Shown here in pieces: positions 1 through 11,229 of a DNA stretch of 64,000 nucleotides. The translations under genes were made by a program, and so were the position numbers. Under the pieces are notes generated by a model. That model saw nothing but the letters and a program-made list of their open reading frames with translations, was not told the DNA's origin and did no database searches. The first letter of the stretch is position 1, and the number at the start of each line of letters is the position of its first letter. Source of the stretch: Pigmentibacter ruber (GTDB lineage: Bacteria; Bdellovibrionota_B; Oligoflexia; Silvanigrellales; Silvanigrellaceae); the NCBI RefSeq assembly GCF_009792895.1, contig NZ_WSSC01000004.1:62001-126000 (forward strand). Direction: 5' to 3'.

Positions 1-197
1 TTTAGGATATCAATTAAATTATTTTCTTTTAATTTGTTCATTCCTTCATAGAAGCTGCCAACTCCAGGCAATATAATATGCGTGGCTTCTTTTAATTCTT
101 GATGATTTTTTGTTATTATAGGAGTATATCCACAAACTTCTACAGCTCTTGCAACTGATAATACATTTCCAATCTCATAGTCTACAATAGCAATCAT
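1..197 (-). CDS. hisH: HisH-like glutamine amidotransferase subunit, N-terminal part (cut by window edge)
   Basis: Partial gene: the reverse strand from an ATG at 197 encodes about 65 residues starting MIAIVDYEIGN, with VARAVE and the ILPGVGSF motif of class I glutamine amidotransferases of the HisH type; the catalytic Cys and His would lie beyond the left edge. HisH releases ammonia from glutamine and passes it to a partner. Its start lies 3 bp after the stop of an N-acetyl sugar amidotransferase gene (201-1352), so here it most likely feeds ammonia for sugar amidination, as in the WbpG/HisH/HisF sets of Pseudomonas O-antigen loci, and not for histidine synthesis. The second residue block reads DYEIGN where the paralogue at 9719-10369 reads DYGIGN. 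A HisF partner may follow outside the window. Confidence 0.8.
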   Translation of the reverse strand, partial: MIAIVDYEIGNVLSVARAVEVCGYTPIITKNHQELKEATHIILPGVGSFYEGMNKLKENNLIDIL

Positions 198-200
198 GTT

Positions 201-1352
201 TTACTCATTATCATAATTTATTTTAACTAAATTAAAATTTTTATCTCTTAATAAATTACCTCTAGAGTCTATTCTAAAAAGTTTTTTATTAGTGAAACGA
301 TCACATATTTTATTAAATTCATCTACTGTCATATCTATACTTTCTAACATAGATTCTAATGTTTTACCTAAATAAATATGTGGATATTTACCATCATGTT
401 TTTTAACCGCTTCAATCGCATCTTCTCTAGATAACCGCCCACGTCTCACATGCAAACAAGCTTGATCAGTTGCTCTTCCAAATCCGTATTTTAAAAACTT
501 AAAATAATCATGAATACCATGAAAATTATTATCTAAATTTTCATAATTTACAAATGAGCCTTCAGCTGGTTTATGGTATGTTTCAAATCCGTGAGATTGA
601 GCAATTAAAACATTTGAAAAACCATCCCAAGGTATGTAATGTCCAAGAAAAAGACCAGTAACCCCAACTCTTTTTAATTCCTCATCAGAAGGATATGTGT
701 ACTGGATTAAATCTTTTTTTGAAATTCCTTCTTGTCCAATTAAATCAGAAACTCTTAAACCCAATAATCCACCAAATTCCTCCAACCATCTTCTTGTTAA
801 AACGTTATTTTCGGAGGCTGCCGCGGGTCCACCATATTCATTTTGAGAATTTTCACCCCAAATAACTAAACTTATTCCAAGTTGCACTGCTATTCTAATA
901 GGAGTTGTAAAAATGGAAACGTGCTCAGGCCAAGAAATATCACCAACTTGTTCAAGAGCAATTTTATTAATTTTCTTTCGAACTACTGGATTTGCTGTAA
1001 CTTCAATATAATCAACACCAAGAGATTTTAAATTCTCTATATTTCGTCTGCCAATAGGACTTAGTGAACAAGTTGTTGCAGTTACACAAAGAGGATTTAA
1101 ACCTAATTGCAACATTTTTACTACTTGATAAGTACTATCTTTGCCACCACTTACTGGTACCAAGCAATCATAATTTGAGCCATCTTTTGAACGATATTTA
1201 TCCACAAGCTGTATTAATTCTTCTTTTCTTTTTTTCCAATCAACCTCTTTCCTTGAATCATAAGCTCTACAAGCAAAACAAACCCCATATTCATCAAAAT
1301 GAAGATCTGGTTTTGTATCAGGCATTACACATTTAGCACAATATTTGATCAT
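201..1352 (-). CDS. wbpG: N-acetyl sugar amidotransferase (WbpG/PseA family), copy 1
   Basis: 383 residues. Two CxxC pairs at residues 5/8 and 25/28 look like a zinc knuckle, and the PP-loop ATP-pyrophosphatase motif SGGKDS lies at 68-73. This is the layout of the N-acetyl sugar amidotransferase family (WbpG, PseA, PtmG), which turn an N-acetyl group of a nonulosonic or amino sugar into acetamidino using ATP and ammonia. The gene follows spsF with a 3-bp gap and precedes a truncated hisH, so it closes the pseudaminic acid block; the likely substrate is pseudaminic acid or its CMP form (inference from position). AAAGG lies about 9 bases before the ATG. A second copy at 8477-9709 sits in the legionaminic acid block. 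Confidence 0.88.
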   Translation of the reverse strand: MIKYCAKCVMPDTKPDLHFDEYGVCFACRAYDSRKEVDWKKRKEELIQLVDKYRSKDGSNYDCLVPVSGGKDSTYQVVKMLQLGLNPLCVTATTCSLSPIGRRNIENLKSLGVDYIEVTANPVVRKKINKIALEQVGDISWPEHVSIFTTPIRIAVQLGISLVIWGENSQNEYGGPAAASENNVLTRRWLEEFGGLLGLRVSDLIGQEGISKKDLIQYTYPSDEELKRVGVTGLFLGHYIPWDGFSNVLIAQSHGFETYHKPAEGSFVNYENLDNNFHGIHDYFKFLKYGFGRATDQACLHVRRGRLSREDAIEAVKKHDGKYPHIYLGKTLESMLESIDMTVDEFNKICDRFTNKKLFRIDSRGNLLRDKNFNLVKINYDNE

Positions 1353-1355
1353 ATA

Positions 1356-2111
1356 TTATTTACCTTTTTGTTCTATATGCTTATTAATCTCATAAATATC
1401 TGGGTATTTATTTAAAATATATAATATTTCATAAAGCAAAGGTTCTTTAATTCCTTCAAAATCTAATGCTTGAAATAATTTTTCAAACATTAAATAATCA
1501 GCTTTTTCATCAAGAGTTAGTCTATATAAACTGAAATCTGAATCAACAGAATAATTACCAATATTAAATTCCAATTTATTTGTATATATATATCTAGTTA
1601 CATGTTCACGATCTATGGGATCGTGGGCTTTATTAAATGCAATTTCTAATGCTTTGAACGTAAAAATTTCAACATCAAAACCACGCGGCAAAGTTCTAAA
1701 AATTACATTTGAATAATAATCAAATTGATTCTCAGAATTATATTTTGACAAAAATTGAATAAGCATAGCATCTATAATTGAATAATCAATTAAAGGACAA
1801 TCTGAGGTAATTCTAATAACTATGTCTGCTGTCAGCATTTTTGCAGAAAAATAATATCGGCTTAAAACATCAAATTCTGAACCTGCAAAATAATCTACAT
1901 TTAATTCTCTACATAGTACTTCTATTGGCTGGCTTTCACTTGTATCAGGAAAAGCAACTATAACTTTTGAAATAAATCGTGATTTTTTACAACGCCGTAT
2001 AACATGAGCTAAAACAGTCTCATTATTTAAATTCAACATCACCTTACCAGGTAAACGCGAAGAAGTCATTCTAGCCTGAATTATGATAACTATATTAGGA
2101 AAAACAAACAT
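1356..2111 (-). CDS. spsF: SpsF-like cytidylyltransferase, probable CMP-pseudaminic acid synthetase
   Basis: 251 residues. The N-terminal motif QARMTSSRLPGKV (about residues 12-24) and the RITSDCPLID segment are typical of the SpsF branch of CTP-using nucleotidyltransferases, distinct from the ARGGSKG branch seen at 11230-11949. In the Bacillus sps operon, spsC, D, E, F, G correspond to PseC, PseH, PseI, a cytidylyltransferase and PseG. The same set is present here in the order C, G, D/H, E/I, F, so this protein probably does the PseF step, making the CMP sugar. That assignment is inference from gene order; no classic pseF is present in the window. It lies 25 bp after pseI and 3 bp before the amidotransferase gene. 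AAGAAAG precedes the ATG. Confidence 0.78.
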   Translation of the reverse strand: MFVFPNIVIIIQARMTSSRLPGKVMLNLNNETVLAHVIRRCKKSRFISKVIVAFPDTSESQPIEVLCRELNVDYFAGSEFDVLSRYYFSAKMLTADIVIRITSDCPLIDYSIIDAMLIQFLSKYNSENQFDYYSNVIFRTLPRGFDVEIFTFKALEIAFNKAHDPIDREHVTRYIYTNKLEFNIGNYSVDSDFSLYRLTLDEKADYLMFEKLFQALDFEGIKEPLLYEILYILNKYPDIYEINKHIEQKGK

Positions 2112-2136
2112 ATTAAAACTTTCTTACAATAGTTAA

Positions 2137-3195
2137 CTAACCCAAAATAACATCCCAAGTAACAGCAGTGCCAACTTCTAAATCAGAAGGGGCTTTTTTG
2201 CCAAGAACCAAATGAATAAATTTAGGTTCCAGACCAAAACCCGGTCTCACTATACGAATATTTTCTTTTGAGAAAAGTTCTCCTTTTTTAATATTACTAG
2301 AAACATATAGCGAACGTCTAAACTGCAAAGAGTTTTTTTCACTTTCTGTTGGACCATATGCAACTTTTCCCAAACTTTCCCATGCCCTTTTAGTTTCTAT
2401 TACTAAAGATTGTAACTCATCAGGTTCTAAAGAAAAAGCCGAATCAACACCTCCTTCAGAACGGGAGAGTGTAAAATGCTTTTCGATAACAGTTGCACCA
2501 AGTGCTACAGAAGCCACTGAAACTCCAATACCCATTGTATGATCAGAAAGACCTACTTGTACTCCAAATGTATCTCGCATATTTGGAATTGTTAAAATAT
2601 TAGTATTTATAGGTGACGCTGGATAACTACTTGTACATTTTAATATAACAATATCTGTTGCACCAAATTTTCTCGCAACTGAAATAGCTTCATTTATTTC
2701 AGAAACGTTTGCCATTCCTGTTGACATAATAATAGGCTTTTTGGTTTGAGCCACTTTTTTAATTAATTCTAAATCAACTAATTCAAAAGATGCAATTTTA
2801 TAACAAGGTGCTCCAAGGGACTCCAAAAAATCTACCGCTGTTTCATCAAACGGAGTACTAAACACAATAAGACCTAAACTTTTGCATTTCTCAAATATTG
2901 CTTTATGCCACTCCCAAGGTGTATGTGCCTCATCATAAAGGTCATATAATTTTCTACCATACCAAAGACTTGCTTTATCATTAATCATAAAATCACTTTT
3001 AGCAGAATTTAAAGTTATTGTATCTGCTGTATAAGTTTGCAACTTAATCGCATGAGCTCCAGCTTTTGCCGCCTCAGCAACTAATTTTAAAGCTCTATCA
3101 AGAGACTGATTATGATTACCAGACAATTCAGCTATAATAAATGGAGGATAATTCGAACCTATACCACGATTTTCAATTAAAAAAGAGTCTGACAT
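2137..3195 (-). CDS. pseI: pseudaminic acid synthase
   Basis: 352 residues, the usual PseI length. NeuB-type TIM barrel: IIAELSGNHNQS near residue 20, KLQTY at about 50-56, FSTPFDE, IASFEL, STGMAN and LKCTSSYPA in order, then SDHTMG and EKHFTL. A C-terminal SAF (antifreeze-like) domain starts near residue 285. It condenses the 6-deoxy-AltdiNAc released by PseG with phosphoenolpyruvate to give pseudaminic acid. The AELSGNHNQS and SYPAS forms fit PseI better than sialic or legionaminic acid synthases; compare the legI gene at 12616-13695. It sits between pseH and spsF. AGGTGA precedes the ATG. Confidence 0.93.
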   Translation of the reverse strand: MSDSFLIENRGIGSNYPPFIIAELSGNHNQSLDRALKLVAEAAKAGAHAIKLQTYTADTITLNSAKSDFMINDKASLWYGRKLYDLYDEAHTPWEWHKAIFEKCKSLGLIVFSTPFDETAVDFLESLGAPCYKIASFELVDLELIKKVAQTKKPIIMSTGMANVSEINEAISVARKFGATDIVILKCTSSYPASPINTNILTIPNMRDTFGVQVGLSDHTMGIGVSVASVALGATVIEKHFTLSRSEGGVDSAFSLEPDELQSLVIETKRAWESLGKVAYGPTESEKNSLQFRRSLYVSSNIKKGELFSKENIRIVRPGFGLEPKFIHLVLGKKAPSDLEVGTAVTWDVILG

Positions 3196-3235
3196 AAATC
3201 ACCTAAAATAATTATTATTAAAAATAATAAATTTA

Positions 3236-3814
3236 TTACAAAACTTGAAAAATTTGAGGAAAAATAACTCGAAGATTTTTCTCAACAACATTTAGATTAT
3301 CTTTCCACATTGATGAAGTAAAGCCAAAGACAATAATGTCTTCAAAAACATTATTTCTAAACAAATGCTCACTCAAAAAACCTTCCTGTTTAAAACCTAA
3401 TTGTAAATGATAACGTATACTTTTTTCATTAGTAGAAATAACTTCACCATATATTTTATTGAAATTATGCTCATTAAAAGCTTTTTCAAAAGCTAACAAT
3501 CCCATAATATAAGACACTCCTTTAGGCAAAGCGGTATCGCCAATATAAAACCCCCAATTTGCTCTTTTATTTTTTAAATCCACAGTACTGAAAGATACAA
3601 AACCAGCAGGATTATTCTTATATAGAAATATATAATAGTAAGGACTTAATTCTGATTGTATTTTATTAAACCAAGCATAATGCGCTTCTATTTTAATTTC
3701 AGAATTATCAAACATTTTTTCTCGAATATGCGGAGAATTTCGCCATTTAAATATAATATCAAGATAATTTTCACTTAATGGAATTAATTTATATTCTTGT
3801 GAATTAAGATTCAT
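3236..3814 (-). CDS. pseH: UDP-4-amino-4,6-dideoxy-N-acetyl-beta-L-altrosamine N-acetyltransferase
   Basis: 192 residues, a GNAT fold. KWRNSPHIREKMF near residue 25 and the later NEKSIRYHLQLGFKQEG segment are hallmarks of PseH/SpsD acetyltransferases. It acetylates the 4-amino group made by PseC, using acetyl-CoA in the cytoplasm. It is flanked by pseG (34 bp upstream in transcription) and pseI (40 bp downstream), as in other pseudaminic acid operons. The C-terminus (WKDNLNVVEKNLRV and on) reaches slightly past the usual domain end. Confidence 0.88.
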   Translation of the reverse strand: MNLNSQEYKLIPLSENYLDIIFKWRNSPHIREKMFDNSEIKIEAHYAWFNKIQSELSPYYYIFLYKNNPAGFVSFSTVDLKNKRANWGFYIGDTALPKGVSYIMGLLAFEKAFNEHNFNKIYGEVISTNEKSIRYHLQLGFKQEGFLSEHLFRNNVFEDIIVFGFTSSMWKDNLNVVEKNLRVIFPQIFQVL

Positions 3815-3847
3815 ATATTTAATAGCCTTTTAATTAATAAAAATTCA

Positions 3848-4900
3848 CTATATTGTCTCAAGAATTTTATCACATATAAATCTCGAGCCTAAAAAATTTT
3901 TAGGATTTATTACTTTGGAAGCATTAAGAGACATTTTCGATAAAATACAATCAGATGAAAATATTTCAGCTAAACATTTTATTATTTCAATTTCTGTAAT
4001 ACTATAAGCACTACCAAGATACTTTACAATACCTTTTGCATTCAAATATTGAGCTATTGGAACTTGATTATCTGCTAAGGAAATAATTACAGAAGGTAAA
4101 GATAGATAACATCTTTCCCAATTTGTTATACCACCAGCTCCAATACACAAATCAGCTTCTTGCATAAGAGATGATATATTTTTACAATCGATATGTAATT
4201 CTGTATTGAATTTACATAAATTTTTAATATTATCTAGATTAGAAGTATTTTTACTTATAACTAAATTAATCCTATCAATAGCATAATTCAATTCATTTAA
4301 TGCTTTTAATACCTTAATTATTACAAATGAAGCATCCCCACCACCAAAAGTAATAAGAATATTTTTCACAATATTTCTTTCTCTTTTTATCTCTATATTA
4401 CTCGATAAAAATTCATCTCTCAATAATGCAAATTTAGGCCCTAGAAATTGCATGGCGTAATTTGGTATAATATTTTTATATCTAGTTTCAAAATTTTCAA
4501 CCAAATTTTGATCTAATAAATAATCACATATATGTTGTCTGTCGGCTAAATCATCAATCACAAATATTTTTTTAGCTAAAAATTTTACATTATCTTCCCA
4601 TTTAATATCAATACCATAATGATCTATAATCAATAGATCATATGTTAAATTTAAAAAATTTGATTTAATCCAATTAATATCTTCTTTCCAATTCCAAATA
4701 TTATCATTACTTTGTATATTATGAACTTTAAAGGAAGCATCACTTGGAAGAAAATTTAAATTATTTTTATGCTTAAATGATATAAATTCGACACTACAGC
4801 CTTTATTTCTAAATTCATTTGCAAGGACTAAACAACGTGCAAAATGCCCACTTCCTATAGTATCTGATCCATCTACTCTGATTACTATTTTCAAAGTCAT
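3848..4900 (-). CDS. pseG: UDP-2,4-diacetamido-2,4,6-trideoxy-beta-L-altropyranose hydrolase
   Basis: 350 residues. The N-terminus IVIRVDGSDTIGSGHFARC carries the glycine-rich GxGH motif with the histidine thought to be catalytic in PseG, followed by a GT-B-like two-domain fold; ITFGGGDAS and GAGGITNWERCYLSLPS mark the nucleotide-binding half. It removes UDP from the altrose derivative so that PseI can use the free sugar. The start overlaps the stop of the upstream 407-residue gene as ATGA, so the two are probably translationally coupled. Corresponds to SpsG of the Bacillus sps operon. Confidence 0.9.
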   Translation of the reverse strand: MTLKIVIRVDGSDTIGSGHFARCLVLANEFRNKGCSVEFISFKHKNNLNFLPSDASFKVHNIQSNDNIWNWKEDINWIKSNFLNLTYDLLIIDHYGIDIKWEDNVKFLAKKIFVIDDLADRQHICDYLLDQNLVENFETRYKNIIPNYAMQFLGPKFALLRDEFLSSNIEIKRERNIVKNILITFGGGDASFVIIKVLKALNELNYAIDRINLVISKNTSNLDNIKNLCKFNTELHIDCKNISSLMQEADLCIGAGGITNWERCYLSLPSVIISLADNQVPIAQYLNAKGIVKYLGSAYSITEIEIIKCLAEIFSSDCILSKMSLNASKVINPKNFLGSRFICDKILETI

Positions 4901-6120
4901 AGTTTAAGCTCACATAAATCAGTTGGCTTAATAGAAAATTTATTCAAATAATCTTCAAAATTTTGCGATGATTCTTCAACAGCTATTTTAACAGCAGTTT
5001 GAATCACTTCAAACGCATAAATTTTTGATAAATTATCACCATTCCCATATATGTACTTTTCTAATGAATTATTTTTATTTTCTGGAGATAAATAATAATT
5101 TAACTTATCAATAAATTCACCTTCATTTTTACATATAAAAGATTCAGGTAAAGAAGCATTACAAAATGGATCACCACTTGAATTATAACCAAGTGGTGTA
5201 GATTGAAGGGCAATTGCTTCTGAAAGCATAGATGAACTAACGCTAACTGTTATATGACTCATAGCAATCGCCTCATATGAAGTCCATTCATAATTATTAT
5301 CTCTCTTATATATAATGCAGTTCTCAGAGAAAATATTATTATAAAAGTCATATTCTTCAAAATCATATGAGCATAAAGCAATACAAATTTTTAAATTTTT
5401 ATTAAGTAGCCTAAATTTATTTAACGATAATACTAATCCATCAATAGATTTTCTATATGATTGGTAAATACAATTATAATTATCTTGATAGAAAGATTTT
5501 CTCCATTGAGAAATTAGACAAATATGGTATTTTTTTTTGAAATCTTGCTGGACATTTTTAATAAAATAACTAGTCAACAAGTTTCCAACTGGAAGCCAGC
5601 GATTTGCATAATAGCCATTATCAGATAGAAATTTTATATCATATAGACCAAAGCAAAAGAAATTAATTAATTTTAAATTAGTTACAGTCTTAATATCATA
5701 AAATCCACGGGCTCCATTTTGAATGCAAAAAAACTTAATTCCTTTCATATTTAAAGCTGTATTTTGAAAAATAATATCATTATCTAAAAATGTAAAAATA
5801 ACTTTCGGATTATAAGTTTTAACTGTTTGACTTAGAAGAGCTGTTTTCAAGGCTAAAGAATAAGTGTCCATCTTATTTTTCTTTTTTTCTTTTAAAGATA
5901 TATTAATAAAATCAATAATCACTAAAAAAATTCTATAAAAATTTATGTAATACTTTCCAGCTTCTAAATATAATGGAGTGGTTACAGTTGAAATAATTTC
6001 AATAGTTTTCTTTTTATATATTGATTCACAACCATAAATAATACATGGAGAAGATTTTGGCTTATTAAAGAGTATATTAATACAAGTAAGAAACTGCTTT
6101 ATTTTTTTTATTATAAACAT
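4897..6120 (-). CDS. uncharacterised surface-carbohydrate transferase-like protein in the pseudaminic acid block
   Basis: 407 residues, not confidently recognised. There is no signal peptide; an IIYGCES start is followed by PKVIFTFLDND, an IQNGARGFYD segment, a VGN turn near residue 178, and a C-terminal SVSSSMLSEAIALQSTPLGYNSSGDPF segment. This recalls GT-B-like enzymes such as CDP-glycerol-type or LIC12162-type surface polysaccharide transferases, where the last motif would face the donor nucleotide. It lies between pseC and pseG (ATGA overlap with pseG), so a role specific to pseudaminic acid transfer or sensing is a fair guess. It has no counterpart in the textbook pathway. Confidence 0.5.
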   Translation of the reverse strand: MFIIKKIKQFLTCINILFNKPKSSPCIIYGCESIYKKKTIEIISTVTTPLYLEAGKYYINFYRIFLVIIDFINISLKEKKKNKMDTYSLALKTALLSQTVKTYNPKVIFTFLDNDIIFQNTALNMKGIKFFCIQNGARGFYDIKTVTNLKLINFFCFGLYDIKFLSDNGYYANRWLPVGNLLTSYFIKNVQQDFKKKYHICLISQWRKSFYQDNYNCIYQSYRKSIDGLVLSLNKFRLLNKNLKICIALCSYDFEEYDFYNNIFSENCIIYKRDNNYEWTSYEAIAMSHITVSVSSSMLSEAIALQSTPLGYNSSGDPFCNASLPESFICKNEGEFIDKLNYYLSPENKNNSLEKYIYGNGDNLSKIYAFEVIQTAVKIAVEESSQNFEDYLNKFSIKPTDLCELKL

Positions 6121-6137
6121 TAATTATTTCCTTAAAA

Positions 6138-7361
6138 TTAGCTTCCTAAGGAATAACGTAATGCATCAGCTATCCTATCAATATCATCAAAATTAAGATC
6201 ATAATACATCGGTAAAGAAAGTTCTTCTTTATAAAAGTTCTCAGCATTTGTTATATCTAGACACATAAACTTATCTGTATTTTTTTCATAATAAGGTTGC
6301 CAAGGAATTGGTATATAATGAACTTGACACCCTATCCCATAACTCTTAAGTGAATCAATTATTTGTTTTCTTGTTTTACCAACTTTATCAAAATCGATTT
6401 TAACTGGAAATAGATGAAAACTTGAAAAAGCTGTTACATTATCATTCAACGGGAGTATAATATTTTCAATTCCACTTAATTTTTTAAAATAATAATCAGC
6501 TAATTGTCTTCTCTTTTCAAGAAATAAATCAATTCTTTTTAGTTGCGCAATTCCTAAAGCACATAAAATATCTGGTAAACGATAGTTGTACCCTAACATT
6601 TGCATTTCATAATACCAGGGATTTATTTCAGCTGACTTTTCATCTAGTGAAAGATTTTGTTTAGTAAAATCAAAGGAATTTTTAGTAATTCCATGAGATC
6701 TTAACATCTTTAATTTTGAAGCCAGGATAGAACAGTTAGTAGTAACAGCTCCTCCTTCACCGGTAGTAATATGTTTTACAGGATGAAAACTCCATACGCT
6801 CATATCAGCATATGAACCAACCATTTTAAAATTTTCTTCCGAATTTAATCGATACATTGCACCTAATGCGTGACATGAATCTTCAACAATTTTGATATTA
6901 TATTTTCTAGCTAGCTCAATTAGATCTTTAATGGAACAAGGTAAACCAGAATAGTGAACAGGATAAATTGCTTTAGGAATTAAACCTTTTTTTAAAGCAA
7001 GCAAAATAGCTTCTTCCGCTGATTCTATTAAAATATTTCCAGTTTTAGCATCAACATCAGCAAAAATAGGAGTAGCTCCACAATATAAAACTGCATTTGA
7101 TGTTGCTACAAATGAAATAGCAGGAACGATAACAGCATCTCCCGGTTTCAAATCTAAAGCTAGACTAGCAATATGCAAGGCTGCAGTCCCATTTGATACT
7201 ACAACAGCATGTTTGACACCTAAGTATTTTGCTAAAGATAATTCAAATTTTTCTACTAAAGGACCTTGGGTTATATAGTCTCCTGTCAATGCTGAGATAA
7301 CAGATTCTATTTCTTCTTGCGTAATATTTTGTTTACCATAAGGTAGAAATTTTTTTTCCAT
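6138..7361 (-). CDS. pseC: UDP-4-amino-4,6-dideoxy-N-acetyl-beta-L-altrosamine transaminase
   Basis: 407 residues, DegT/DnrJ/EryC1 aminotransferase family. LPYGKQNITQEEIE and TGDYITQGPLVEKFE at the N-terminus are strongly PseC-like; VSNGTAALH binds PLP phosphate, EDSCHALGA carries the ring-contacting Asp, and SFHPVKHITTGEGG (about residue 190) holds the Schiff-base lysine. It transfers an amino group from glutamate onto the 4-keto sugar made by PseB, whose gene is immediately upstream (9 bp gap). Confidence 0.92.
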   Translation of the reverse strand: MEKKFLPYGKQNITQEEIESVISALTGDYITQGPLVEKFELSLAKYLGVKHAVVVSNGTAALHIASLALDLKPGDAVIVPAISFVATSNAVLYCGATPIFADVDAKTGNILIESAEEAILLALKKGLIPKAIYPVHYSGLPCSIKDLIELARKYNIKIVEDSCHALGAMYRLNSEENFKMVGSYADMSVWSFHPVKHITTGEGGAVTTNCSILASKLKMLRSHGITKNSFDFTKQNLSLDEKSAEINPWYYEMQMLGYNYRLPDILCALGIAQLKRIDLFLEKRRQLADYYFKKLSGIENIILPLNDNVTAFSSFHLFPVKIDFDKVGKTRKQIIDSLKSYGIGCQVHYIPIPWQPYYEKNTDKFMCLDITNAENFYKEELSLPMYYDLNFDDIDRIADALRYSLGS

Positions 7362-7370
7362 ATTTTACCA

Positions 7371-9709
<2,339 letters not shown>

Positions 9710-9718
9710 TTTTACTCC

Positions 9719-10369
9719 TTATATCATTTCTATCCAATTTTTATAAATACTTATTCCTTGCTGAGCGCTTTTTTCAGGATGAAATTGAACTGCAAAAATA
9801 TTATTTTTTAAAATTGAAGAACAATACTCTATCCCTTCGTATTGTGTTAAAGTTAATATCTCATTTGTTACTTCTGGTTCAACATAATAGGAATGAACAA
9901 AATACATGTAGTCCATATTTTCTATTTCTTTTAATGGAGATATATGCCAATTATCATTACCAATTAATGGTTTATAAATTTTATTCCAACCAACCTGAGG
10001 TACCTTCATTTCAGCATTTAAACCGTTATTTTTTTTAAATTTAATAACTTTACCTTTAATCAAATCAAGACCTTTATGATTTCCAAACTCTTCACTTTCA
10101 GAAAATAGTAATTGAAACCCTAAACAAATTCCCATTAAAGGTCTGCCTGTTTGCACAAATTCTAAAATAGTCTTATCAAGATTTAATTCCTTTAAATTAT
10201 GCATAGCATGACCAAAAGCACCAACACCAGGCAGAACTAAAGCATCTGCTGAAATAATTTCTTTTCTATTAGAAGAAATCAAAGCTGGACTATTTAAATG
10301 AGCAAAAACTTGAGCTACGCTTTGCAAATTACCAATACCATAATCTAAAATTACTATTTTTTTACTCAT
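9719..10369 (-). CDS. hisH: HisH-type glutamine amidotransferase subunit for sugar amidination
   Basis: 216 residues, full length. DYGIGN at 9-14, LPGVGAF near 46, the nucleophile elbow GICLGFQ with Cys82, and the QFHPEKS motif with His197 and Glu199 make a complete class I glutaminase triad. It hydrolyses glutamine and passes ammonia to HisF. It overlaps hisF by ATGA and precedes the amidotransferase gene by 9 bp. No other histidine genes are near, so it belongs to nonulosonate amidination (inference from context and known WbpG loci). Confidence 0.9.
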   Translation of the reverse strand: MSKKIVILDYGIGNLQSVAQVFAHLNSPALISSNRKEIISADALVLPGVGAFGHAMHNLKELNLDKTILEFVQTGRPLMGICLGFQLLFSESEEFGNHKGLDLIKGKVIKFKKNNGLNAEMKVPQVGWNKIYKPLIGNDNWHISPLKEIENMDYMYFVHSYYVEPEVTNEILTLTQYEGIEYCSSILKNNIFAVQFHPEKSAQQGISIYKNWIEMI

Positions 10370-11229
10370 CGATTTTCACCTTTATAAGGCCTACATTGAA
10401 TTGAATTATTCAATAAAAATTCTTTTATAGCAGGTATGCTTGCAGGAGAAATAAATTGCGGTACTGAATTAGATTTTAAATATTGAATGTTACCTTCAGA
10501 AGTGGTTGTATATTTAGAAAATAATTTTGCAGCAGACTCATAGTGAATTAGACTTGCAATAGCAATTGCATCCGCATTCCCTTCAGAGAAACAATCATAA
10601 ACATGTTGTTTACAACCAGCTCCACCATGCGCGATAACTGGAATTGAAAGAGACTTACCAAGAAGGGATATAATATTGTTATCATATCCTGTTCCAGTTC
10701 CTTCATTATCAACAGAAGTAATTAAAATTTCTCCAGCTCCTAATTCTTCTACATGTTTTGCCCATGAAACGGCTTCTTTACCAGTATATTCTCTTCCATT
10801 ATCTGTAAAAGCCAAATAATCTCCATTAGATTGTTTAATAACTTCTATAGCAACAACAATAGTAGACGAACCAAATTTCTTAGATGCTTCTTTTATCAGA
10901 TTAGGATCCTTAATAGCTGCTGTATTTATAGCAACTTTATCAGCTCCAGATCTTAATATTGACTTAATATCTTCAATCGAACGAATCCCACCACCAACTG
11001 TAATAGGAATAAAAGTTTTTTTTGCAGTCTTTGAAATAAGTTCATGTAGGCTATTTCTTTCATAAAGACTTGCAACAACATCCATATAAATTATTTCGTC
11101 TGCACCTTGTTCATAATAGTATTCAGCGAAACAAACAGGATCTCCAAGTACTCGCAGTCCTTCTAAATGTATTCCCTTGACTAAATTTGGTCCTTTCACA
11201 TCAAGTCGAGCAATTATTCTGTGATTCAT
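10366..11229 (-). CDS. hisF: HisF-like cyclase subunit for sugar amidination
   Basis: 287 residues. HisF TIM barrel: RIIARLDVKGPNLVKG at the N-terminus, DEIIYMDVVASLY, PITVGGGIRS (about 80-90), VAINTAA, and ITSVDNEGTG with the later HGGAG. True HisF reads CLDVxxGRVVKG and is about 253 residues; this one reads ARLDVKGPNLVKG and has about 30 extra C-terminal residues, as do HisF2-type proteins of O-antigen loci. It probably serves as an ammonia conduit for the amidotransferase. Start overlaps nothing; its stop is fused with the hisH start. Confidence 0.88.
   Translation of the reverse strand: MNHRIIARLDVKGPNLVKGIHLEGLRVLGDPVCFAEYYYEQGADEIIYMDVVASLYERNSLHELISKTAKKTFIPITVGGGIRSIEDIKSILRSGADKVAINTAAIKDPNLIKEASKKFGSSTIVVAIEVIKQSNGDYLAFTDNGREYTGKEAVSWAKHVEELGAGEILITSVDNEGTGTGYDNNIISLLGKSLSIPVIAHGGAGCKQHVYDCFSEGNADAIAIASLIHYESAAKLFSKYTTTSEGNIQYLKSNSVPQFISPASIPAIKEFLLNNSIQCRPYKGENR

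Noticed and set aside
1356-2111. SpsF-like protein as a glycosyltransferase
   Set aside because: The QARMxSxRLPGKV motif and the pathway position fit a cytidylyltransferase; databases sometimes use the older label.
9719-11229. hisH and hisF as part of histidine biosynthesis
   Set aside because: No other his genes are nearby, both flank a WbpG-type amidotransferase in a nonulosonate cluster, and the HisF-like protein has a changed N-terminus and longer tail.
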